Part shown: positions 57,537 to 64,000 of the stretch, one piece after another
Numbering within the stretch: position 1 is the stretch's first letter
Layout: every line of letters begins with the position of its first letter
From: Burkholderia sp. 9120
GTDB lineage: Bacteria; Pseudomonadota; Gammaproteobacteria; Burkholderiales; Burkholderiaceae
Direction of reading: 5' to 3'
DNA: 64,000 nucleotides
Assembly (NCBI RefSeq): GCF_000745015.1
Contig: NZ_JQNA01000002.1
Location: forward strand, 5,642,001-5,706,000
Program-made: the position numbers and the translations under genes
The notes under the pieces: generated by a model
The model's input: only the letters and a program-made list of their open reading frames with translations
Database searches by the model: none
What the model was told of the DNA's origin: nothing

Positions 57537-58583
57537 TTACAGGCGCGCTTCGATCCGCGCGATGCGCGTTTCGATCGCGTTGCGCACCAGGCCGTTCGAC
57601 GGCGCCAGCAGCAGCGACGAAGCGATGATCTGATACACCCGGTTGCGCCGTACTTTGGACACTTTCTGCGGATCGAGCCACGCGTCGTTATCCACCAGCA
57701 GCAACAGCGTCTCCAGCCCGATCAGAATCGGCCACAAACACGCGAGCCGCAAGCGCACGGAAAACGCGGGAATCGTCAGCGTGTAATCGAGCGCTTCGCG
57801 GAAATGCTCGAGCGACTTGCGCAGCAACTCGACCAGCAGCGGCTTCGCGCGCGCGGAATTGGCCGGCAGCAGCAGGTCTTGCGGGCTCAGGCCGTGTCGA
57901 TCCAGCAGCGTCTGCGGCAGATAGCAGCGGCCGATCCGCAGATCCTTGCCGCAATCGCGCAGCACGTTGGTCAACTGCAGCGCTTTACCGAAACGCACGC
58001 CGCGGCGCGCCATCGTGTCGGGCACCTCTTTCAGCGTGCCCGGCATGTGCGCATAGGTCATCGTGGTCCAGAATTCGCCGACGCAGCCCGCCACCAGATA
58101 CGTGTAGCGATCGAGGTCGTCGTAGTCGCGCAGCGCCGCGAGCTGGCCGGAGCGTTCGTCGGGGAAGGTGCGCAGATCGAATTCCATGCCCTCGGTGAGC
58201 GTCGCGACGATTCCGCGCACGGCCTGACGATCGGACTCGCTCAGTTGCGACAACACGTCGAGCGCGGGGCCGAGCGATTCGAGCAGGACCTTTTCGTCCG
58301 ACTGGGTCTGCTGACCCGCGACTTCGGCGGCCATTCGATGGAACAGCGTGCCGTCGTCGGTGGTGCCGTTCACCTGGGCACGCAGCGACAGCAGCAGCGC
58401 GAGGCGCTGTTCGGGCGAGATCAGCGACGTGTCCGCGATCGTATCGGCCGCGCGCGCCAGCAGGTACGCGAGGCCGATCGGATCGCGCATCCCGGTGGGC
58501 AGCACGCGCAGCGTGAGATAGAAGGAGCGGGAAACGCCTTTCAGCAGCGGACCGAGAAGAAAGGCCCGGGTCGGATTCGACAT
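57537..58583 (-). CDS. Squalene/phytoene synthase family protein
   Basis: A 348-residue isoprenoid synthase. Two Asp-rich motifs for diphosphate binding are present: the first in LLARAADTIADTS, the second in LQLTNVLRDCGKDLRIGRCYLP. It couples two prenyl diphosphates head to head to squalene- or phytoene-type products. There are no hopanoid or carotenoid partners next to it. The ATG at 58583 is preferred for its normal N-terminus (SNPTRAFLLGPLLKGVSRSFYLTLRVLP). Confidence 0.9.
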   Translation of the reverse strand: MSNPTRAFLLGPLLKGVSRSFYLTLRVLPTGMRDPIGLAYLLARAADTIADTSLISPEQRLALLLSLRAQVNGTTDDGTLFHRMAAEVAGQQTQSDEKVLLESLGPALDVLSQLSESDRQAVRGIVATLTEGMEFDLRTFPDERSGQLAALRDYDDLDRYTYLVAGCVGEFWTTMTYAHMPGTLKEVPDTMARRGVRFGKALQLTNVLRDCGKDLRIGRCYLPQTLLDRHGLSPQDLLLPANSARAKPLLVELLRKSLEHFREALDYTLTIPAFSVRLRLACLWPILIGLETLLLLVDNDAWLDPQKVSKVRRNRVYQIIASSLLLAPSNGLVRNAIETRIARIEARL

Positions 58584-58731
58584 GGATGGGATCAGGTCAG
58601 GATTGGCAACAAGCGGGCAAAAGCCGGTAAACAACCGGCAAGAATCCGGCGCTGCCGAATTGTATACGGCGAAGCGCCTTCGCCGTGCAGCGGCGAGTCC
58701 AACCCTGCCTTGACCGGTCTGCCCGTCCTGC

Positions 58732-59652
58732 TCAGGCGTGTGCGGCCAGTCCCAACAGCTCGACCGCGTTCTGTTTGAGGATCAACGGCCGGACCTCTTC
58801 CCTGAAACCGGCCCCGCTGAAATCTTCCAGCCAGCGATCCGGCCGGATCAGCGGGAAGTCCGAGCCGAACAGCATCTTTCGTTTCAGCAACGTGTTGGCG
58901 TGGTGAATCAACTCGGGCGAAAAGTACTTCGGCGACCAGCCGGACAGATCGATATAAACATTGGGCTTATGCAGCGCGATCGACAACGCCTGCTCCTGCC
59001 AGGGCCACGACGGGTGCGCGATCACGATCTTCATATCGGGGAAATCCGCCGCGACGTCGTCGAGATGAATCGGCTCGGAATACTTCAAGCGCAATCCACC
59101 GCCGCCCCGCATACCCGAGCCCATGCCGGAATGGCCGCTATGGAACACCGCCGTGAGCCGGTATTCGGCGATCAGCTCATAGAGCGGATACGCGAGCCGG
59201 TCGTTGGCGAAAAACGCCTGCATGGTGGGATGAAACTTGAAGCCGCGCACGCCGTACTCTTCCACCAGCTTGCGCGCCTCGCGCACGCCCATCTTGCCCT
59301 TGTGCGGATCGATACTCGCGAACGCGATCATGATGTCGCGGTTATTCTGCGCGAATTCGGCGATCTCCTCATTCGGAATGCGTCGGCGGCCCAGGTTCGC
59401 TTCGCAATCCACGGTGAACATCACGAAGCCGACGTTGCGCTCGCGGTAGTGGTCGATGGTCTCGGGAATCGTCGGCCGCCGGCCGAGTTTCAGCACGGTG
59501 CCGAAGTACTTGTCGGCGGCCTCGTCGAACTCCTTGCCGAACAGGTCCGGCGGCTGGCAGCAGGAGACTTCCGCGTGGACATGCATGTCGATCGCGACGA
59601 TCTGGTCGAGTTTCATCCCGGGTGTCCCATTGAGGCGCGGCGCCTGCATCAT
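58732..59652 (-). CDS. Amidohydrolase-2 family protein of the ferulate operon
   Basis: A 306-residue TIM-barrel metal hydrolase/decarboxylase. The metal motif HxH lies in DMHVHAE, with later His in FHPTMQAF and AHPSWPWQ and Asp in FGSDFPL. The group contains decarboxylases and lactonases of aromatic pathways. Its start overlaps the stop of the feruloyl-CoA synthetase gene (ATGA), so it is the last gene of the ferulate operon. Which step it serves is not clear. An in-frame ATG at 59616 is an alternative start. Confidence 0.88.
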   Translation of the reverse strand: MMQAPRLNGTPGMKLDQIVAIDMHVHAEVSCCQPPDLFGKEFDEAADKYFGTVLKLGRRPTIPETIDHYRERNVGFVMFTVDCEANLGRRRIPNEEIAEFAQNNRDIMIAFASIDPHKGKMGVREARKLVEEYGVRGFKFHPTMQAFFANDRLAYPLYELIAEYRLTAVFHSGHSGMGSGMRGGGGLRLKYSEPIHLDDVAADFPDMKIVIAHPSWPWQEQALSIALHKPNVYIDLSGWSPKYFSPELIHHANTLLKRKMLFGSDFPLIRPDRWLEDFSGAGFREEVRPLILKQNAVELLGLAAHA

Positions 59653-61550
59653 GCCGCGCGGCAGGCGCTCGCGACGATCACGGCCGGATCGCGCTGCGCC
59701 GTCTCGTACATCGCGTCGACCAACCCGGCCCGCTGCGTCAGCACCGCGCGTTGATTGATCGAGCCTTTGTCGGTGATCTCACCGAGATCGAGCGAAGGCG
59801 CCACATCCATGAGCCGCAATCGCGCAATGGTGGTCGCGCCGCCGGTCGCCCCGCGATTGAGCGTGTCGAGCAGCGCGGCAAAGTGGGCACGCACGGCGGG
59901 TGCGGCGACCACGTCGCGCGCGCTCGCGTCCGCCGGCAAATGCGCCAGCCGCCGGCAATCGTCGAGGCGCGGAAACACCAGCAGGCCCACGTCGTCGCGA
60001 TTCATACCGGCAACCACCACGTCCTGCACATAGGGTGCGCCTGCGGAAATCACGCGGGCCCGCATCGGTCCGACGCTGACGAAAGTGCCCGAACTCAGCT
60101 TGAAATCCTCCGCGATACGGCCGTCGAACAGCAACCCGAGCTCGGGCCGCGCCGGGTCGACAAAGCGCAACGCGTCACCGCTGCGGAAGTACCCCTCTTC
60201 ATCGAACGCGTTGTCCAGCTCGGCCGCGTTGGGGCGCCAATAACCGGTCATCACGTGCGGGCCGCGATAGCGCGCTTCGAGTTTGTCGCCGACCGGCGCG
60301 AGTTTGACCTCGCAGCCGGGCGCCGGCAGGCCGACATAGCCGGCCCGCATGATCGGCCCCGTGGTGAACAGGCACGACGGCGACGTCTCCGTCATACCGA
60401 GCCCGGCCATGATGCGAATGCGCTCGCCGCAGTACTGCTCGGTAACGCGTTCGAGCCGGTCCCACGCCGCTTGCGACAACCCCGCGCCGGAGAAGAAATA
60501 CACCTTCACGCGCGAGAAAAACGTCTCGCGCAACTGGCTGTCCTGCTCCAGCGCGATCGCCAGTTCCTCCCATCCCTTCGGCACATTGAAGTAGATGGTT
60601 GGCGCGATGTCGCGCAGATTGCGCAGCGTTTCCTCGAATTTGCCGTTGACCGGTTTGCCGTCGTCGATATAGAGCGTGCCGCCGTTGTAGAGCGCGATGC
60701 CCACGTTATGGCTGCCGCCGAACGTGTGATTCCAGGGCAGCCAATCCACCAGCACCGGCGGCTCGGTCGCGAACTCCGGAAAGGTTTCGAGCAGCATCTG
60801 CTGATTGCTGCACAGCATGCGGTGCGTGGTCGGCACCGCCTTCGGCAGTTTGGTCGAACCCGACGTGAAGAGAAATTTGGCGATCGAATCCGGGCTTACC
60901 GCCGCGTGAACGGCGTCGACGGTGGTCGGCGTGGCGTCCAGCAAATCGCTCAACGAGGTCACGCCGCGCGTGGCGGCCGGCTCGCGCGGCGGCGTGGCGG
61001 ACACGACTTCCACGCCGGCCGGCACGACCGCGTCAATGGCGCGGGCAAACGTGTCGTAGTGGCTCGCGAATACCAGACCGGGTGTCAGCAGTTCGATCGT
61101 ATGACGCAGCTTGCCGAAGTCGCCGGAAGCGAGCGCATAAGCCGGCGAGATCGCCGCATACGGAATCCCAGCCCACATCGCGCCGAGCGCGATTTGCAAA
61201 TGCTCGAGATCGTTACCCGACAGAATCGCGATGGGCCGTTCGGCCGAAAGGTCGCGAGCGAGCAGTGCCTGACCGATCGCGCGAGCGCTGTGCAATGCGC
61301 TCGCGTAGCTCAGGCCGACCCATTGACCGTCGCTGCCGCGGCGCGCCGCCAGCCAGCGTTCCGGATGCGCGTCGGCGCCGCTTACGAGCCGCTCGGTCAT
61401 CCGCTGCGGATGGGCGCCGAGCGCTTCGTCCGCGCGTAGATACCAGGTCTCGCCCTGCCGTTGCGTGCGCAACGATGGGGCGCCGATCGTCGCCACCCGG
61501 TAGCGCATCGGCGCAGCGGGCGTGTTCGTTTGTGTCGGCTCGTTATGCAA
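59649..61550 (-). CDS. fcs: Feruloyl-CoA synthetase
   Basis: A 633-residue adenylate-forming ligase that makes feruloyl-CoA from ferulate, ATP and CoA. The AMP-binding core reads KFLFTSGSTKLPKAVPTTHRM, the later motif is GLGMTETSPSCLF and the adenine-loop is YRGPHVMTGYWRP; the hinge region is DGRIAEDFKLSSGTFVSVG. It starts probably at TTG 61550 (GGAG seven bases upstream); ATG 61508 has no ribosome site. It lies between vanillin dehydrogenase and the amidohydrolase. Confidence 0.92.
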   Translation of the reverse strand: MHNEPTQTNTPAAPMRYRVATIGAPSLRTQRQGETWYLRADEALGAHPQRMTERLVSGADAHPERWLAARRGSDGQWVGLSYASALHSARAIGQALLARDLSAERPIAILSGNDLEHLQIALGAMWAGIPYAAISPAYALASGDFGKLRHTIELLTPGLVFASHYDTFARAIDAVVPAGVEVVSATPPREPAATRGVTSLSDLLDATPTTVDAVHAAVSPDSIAKFLFTSGSTKLPKAVPTTHRMLCSNQQMLLETFPEFATEPPVLVDWLPWNHTFGGSHNVGIALYNGGTLYIDDGKPVNGKFEETLRNLRDIAPTIYFNVPKGWEELAIALEQDSQLRETFFSRVKVYFFSGAGLSQAAWDRLERVTEQYCGERIRIMAGLGMTETSPSCLFTTGPIMRAGYVGLPAPGCEVKLAPVGDKLEARYRGPHVMTGYWRPNAAELDNAFDEEGYFRSGDALRFVDPARPELGLLFDGRIAEDFKLSSGTFVSVGPMRARVISAGAPYVQDVVVAGMNRDDVGLLVFPRLDDCRRLAHLPADASARDVVAAPAVRAHFAALLDTLNRGATGGATTIARLRLMDVAPSLDLGEITDKGSINQRAVLTQRAGLVDAMYETAQRDPAVIVASACRAA

Positions 61551-61627
61551 AGCCTGTCTCCTGTTGCTGTCTGCGGTCGACCCGCGTTCGCGCCCAATGC
61601 AAATGCTTGAGCGCGAAGCGAGCGCGA

Positions 61628-63079
61628 TCAGATCGGATAGTGGCGCGGCCCGGTTTGAATCGTGATCCAGCGCAGGTCCGTGAATTCGGCAATCGACGCC
61701 TTGCTGCCGAAGCGGCCATAACCGCTTTTCTTCACACCGCCGAACGGCATCTGCGCTTCGTCATGCACGGTCGGCCCGTTGATGTGGCAGATGCCGGACT
61801 CGACACGTTTGGCGACGTTCCAGGCGCGCGCCACATCGCGGCTGAAGACCGCGGCCGACAAGCCATAGTCGCTGTCGTTGGCCACCCGCAGCGCTTCTTC
61901 GTCGCCGTCCACGCGCTGCACCGTGACTACCGGGCCGAACGATTCCTCGGCATACAGTTTCATGGCCGGCGTGATGCCGTCGACGATCACCGGTTGCAGG
62001 ATCGCGCCGTCGACCGAGCAACCCACCGGCAGTGTCGCGCCGTGCTGCCGCGCGTCGTCGACCAGTGCGGCGATACGTTGCGCCGCTGCCGCGCTTTCGA
62101 GCACGCCGAGCACGGAATCCGCCGCCGCGGGATCGCCCGCTTTCAGGCTGCGCGCTTTGGCCGCGAGTTTCTCGACCAGCGCATCGGCAATCTTCCGGTC
62201 GACGATCACGCGCTCCGTCGACATGCAAATCTGCCCCTGGTTGAAAAAGGCGCCGAACGCGATGGCGGCCACCGCCGCGTCCAGATCGGCGTCATCGAGC
62301 ACCAGCACGGGCGCCTTGCCGCCCAGTTCGAGCAAGGCCGGCTTCAGATGCCGCGCCGCATGTTCCGCGACGATGCGTCCCACGCGCGTCGAGCCGGTGA
62401 AATTGACCCGCCGCACCGCCGGATGCGCGATCAGGCGTTCGACGATCGCCGGGGCGCTGCCGGCGTCATGCGTGATGACGTTCACCACGCCGTCGCCGAG
62501 ACCCGCGTCCTGCAGCACGCTGCCAATCAGCCGATGCACGCCCGGACAACCTTCCGACGCCTTGAGCACGACCGTGTTGCCGCACGCGAGCGGCATGGCA
62601 ATGGCGCGCGTGCCGAGAATGACGGGCGCGTTCCACGGCGCCATGCCGAGCACCACGCCGCACGGCTGGCGCACCGCCATCGCGAGGCTGCCGGGCACGT
62701 CCGACGGAATCACATCGCCGTCGATCTGCGTGGTCATGGCGGCGGCTTCGCGCAGCATGTTGGCGGCCAGCATCACGTTGAAGCCGTACCAGTTCGGCAT
62801 GGCGCCGGTCTCGGCCACGCCGGTTTCGATGAACTGCGCGGCGCGGGCGTCCATCAAATCGGCTGCTGCGAGCAGGCGTTTGCGGCGCTCGGTCGGCGCC
62901 AATGCCGACCATGCCGGAAACGCGCGCGCGGCGGCTTCAACAGCCGCGTCGGCGTCGGCCACCGTGGCGGCGGCCGCGCGCGACGCAGCACGGCCATTCG
63001 CCGGATTGATCCGCTCGAAGGTCTTGCCGTCCGCTGCGCCACGGCTCTCGCCGCCGATCAATAAAGTCACTTCCTGCAT
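61628..63079 (-). CDS. vdh: Vanillin dehydrogenase (aldehyde dehydrogenase)
   Basis: A 483-residue NAD(P)-dependent aldehyde dehydrogenase, salicylaldehyde/vanillin type. Motifs are MAPWNAPVIL, LLELGGKAPVLVLDDADLD with the catalytic Glu, and FFNQGQICMSTERV with the catalytic Cys. It oxidises vanillin made by the hydratase-lyase to vanillate. ATG 63079 after GGAGA. Position between ech and fcs strongly supports the vanillin role over other aldehydes. Confidence 0.92.
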   Translation of the reverse strand: MQEVTLLIGGESRGAADGKTFERINPANGRAASRAAAATVADADAAVEAAARAFPAWSALAPTERRKRLLAAADLMDARAAQFIETGVAETGAMPNWYGFNVMLAANMLREAAAMTTQIDGDVIPSDVPGSLAMAVRQPCGVVLGMAPWNAPVILGTRAIAMPLACGNTVVLKASEGCPGVHRLIGSVLQDAGLGDGVVNVITHDAGSAPAIVERLIAHPAVRRVNFTGSTRVGRIVAEHAARHLKPALLELGGKAPVLVLDDADLDAAVAAIAFGAFFNQGQICMSTERVIVDRKIADALVEKLAAKARSLKAGDPAAADSVLGVLESAAAAQRIAALVDDARQHGATLPVGCSVDGAILQPVIVDGITPAMKLYAEESFGPVVTVQRVDGDEEALRVANDSDYGLSAAVFSRDVARAWNVAKRVESGICHINGPTVHDEAQMPFGGVKKSGYGRFGSKASIAEFTDLRWITIQTGPRHYPI

Positions 63080-63153
63080 GTCTGTCGTCTCCTCGCCTGT
63101 CTCTTTTGCGGGCATTCGCCCGCGACCCAATCCGCCGTTAGGCGGGCGGTCGA

Positions 63154-63981
63154 TCAGCGCTTGTAAGTCTGCAGGCCCGGCTTGATCGCCTTGTCGTCGA
63201 GGAACTGCTTCAGGCCCTGCTCGCGGCCACCTTCCGGATCGCGCAGTTGCGCCTGATCGAGCTTGGCGTACAGGTAGTCTTCGTTCTGATCCCACGTCAG
63301 TTCGCGGCAACGCTTGAAGCCATTTTTGGCGGCCCGCAACACCACCGGATTCTTCTGCAGCAGCTTGCCGGCCAGCGTGCGCGTGGTTTCGAGCAGTTCG
63401 GCGCGCGGCACGCTCTTATTCACGAGGCCCATCTGCGCGGCTTCCTGACCCGTGAAGGTCTCGCCGGTCATGATGTAGTAGAGCGCCTGACGATGTCCGA
63501 CCGTATCGGCCATTGCCTTGCTCACCAGGTTGCCCGGCGGAATGCCCCAGTTGATCTCGGACAGACCGAACACCGCTTCGTCGGCGGCGATCGCGAGATC
63601 GCACGCAACCAGCGGCGAAAAGCCCCCGCCGAAACACCAGCCGTTGACCATCGCGATGGTCGGCTTCGCATACATGCGCAGCAGCTGCCATTGCCAGCGG
63701 CAGGCATCGCGGCGAATCTTTTCCTGCAGGATTTCCGGGCCGGCGTCGACTTCGCGGAAATACTCCTTCAGATCCATGCCGGCGGTCCACGCATCGCCTT
63801 CGCCGGTCAGCACCAGCACCTGCGCTTCGGCGTCGAGCTCCACGGCTTCGAGCACCTCGATCATTTCCTTGTTCAACGTCGGGCTCATCGCGTTGCGCTT
63901 CTCGGGACGATTGAACGTGACCCATGCAATGCCTTCGACGACATCGACTTTGACGGTATTCCAACGGCCTTCGTAATTCAT
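63154..63981 (-). CDS. ech: Hydroxycinnamoyl-CoA hydratase-lyase
   Basis: A 275-residue crotonase-fold enzyme that hydrates feruloyl-CoA and cleaves it to vanillin and acetyl-CoA. Residues match the Pseudomonas enzyme with an offset of one: Tyr74 (LKEY), Ser122 (GGGFS), Glu142 (SEIN) and Tyr238 (DYLY), against Tyr75, Ser123, Glu143 and Tyr239. First gene of the leftward ferulate operon within the window; the promoter is at or beyond the right edge. GGAG precedes ATG 63981. Confidence 0.94.
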   Translation of the reverse strand: MNYEGRWNTVKVDVVEGIAWVTFNRPEKRNAMSPTLNKEMIEVLEAVELDAEAQVLVLTGEGDAWTAGMDLKEYFREVDAGPEILQEKIRRDACRWQWQLLRMYAKPTIAMVNGWCFGGGFSPLVACDLAIAADEAVFGLSEINWGIPPGNLVSKAMADTVGHRQALYYIMTGETFTGQEAAQMGLVNKSVPRAELLETTRTLAGKLLQKNPVVLRAAKNGFKRCRELTWDQNEDYLYAKLDQAQLRDPEGGREQGLKQFLDDKAIKPGLQTYKR

Positions 63982-64000
63982 CTGCTTTCTCCGTGAACGT

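Overview
The window is a GC-rich chromosomal segment from a beta-proteobacterium of the Burkholderiaceae, most likely Paraburkholderia or Burkholderia (inference). The evidence is the base composition and codon use, the Burkholderia-typical small exported families (DUF4148, DUF2844/DUF3443, DUF3761), a monomeric NADP isocitrate dehydrogenase, glucarate and ferulate catabolism, and many paired regulators and c-di-GMP proteins. I see no rRNA, tRNA, CRISPR array, prophage or complete insertion sequence. The only mobile-element trace is a short transposase-like ORF near 54.1 kb.

Layout. 0-1.3 kb: end of a NarL-type sensor kinase and its response regulator. 2.0-5.9 kb: a bufferin (copper-binding RiPP) locus. 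bufA-bufB-bufC-doxX read leftward and a divergent ECF sigma factor/NrsF anti-sigma pair reads rightward. Two exact copies of a sigF-type promoter, GTAACC-N16-CGAA, lie in the divergent region. 5.9-15.3 kb: patatin, porin with a small upstream ORF, chemoreceptor, diguanylate cyclase, amidase, and a LysR/NmrA divergent pair. 15.4-20.5 kb: GNAT acetyltransferase, an odd Gly/Pro-rich repeat protein, a DHA2 exporter, and two small exported proteins. 20.6-24.6 kb: glucarate dehydratase and transporter with a divergent FadR-type regulator and a candidate operator.

24.9-31.1 kb: a run of five co-directional genes: outer-membrane-type DUF3034 protein, exported truncated haemoglobin, periplasmic cupredoxin, and two membrane c-di-GMP enzymes. 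It looks like one periplasmic sensing module and is my main candidate for an undescribed system. 31.3-36.6 kb: DUF2844/DUF3443 pair and a 999-residue Sel1-repeat protein. 36.9-40.8 kb: alpha/beta hydrolase, a 76-residue protein, isocitrate dehydrogenase. 41-46.9 kb: Fur-boxed TonB receptor, LysR/DHA2 exporter pair, and a Fur-boxed orphan iron-starvation sigma factor. 47.1-48.6 kb: ABM monooxygenase and iron-type dehydrogenase.

48.9-51.2 kb: a lipoprotein carrying 101 consecutive Gly-Thr-Ser units encoded by a 909-bp array of 9-bp repeats. Smaller 9-bp repeat arrays occur at several other places in the window. 51.4-58.6 kb: ICMT-like membrane protein, a degenerate EAL protein, a transposase-like remnant, small DUF4148 proteins, an OafA-type acyltransferase and a squalene/phytoene synthase. 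58.7-64.0 kb: a leftward ferulate operon. Hydroxycinnamoyl-CoA hydratase-lyase, vanillin dehydrogenase, feruloyl-CoA synthetase and an amidohydrolase convert ferulate to vanillate.
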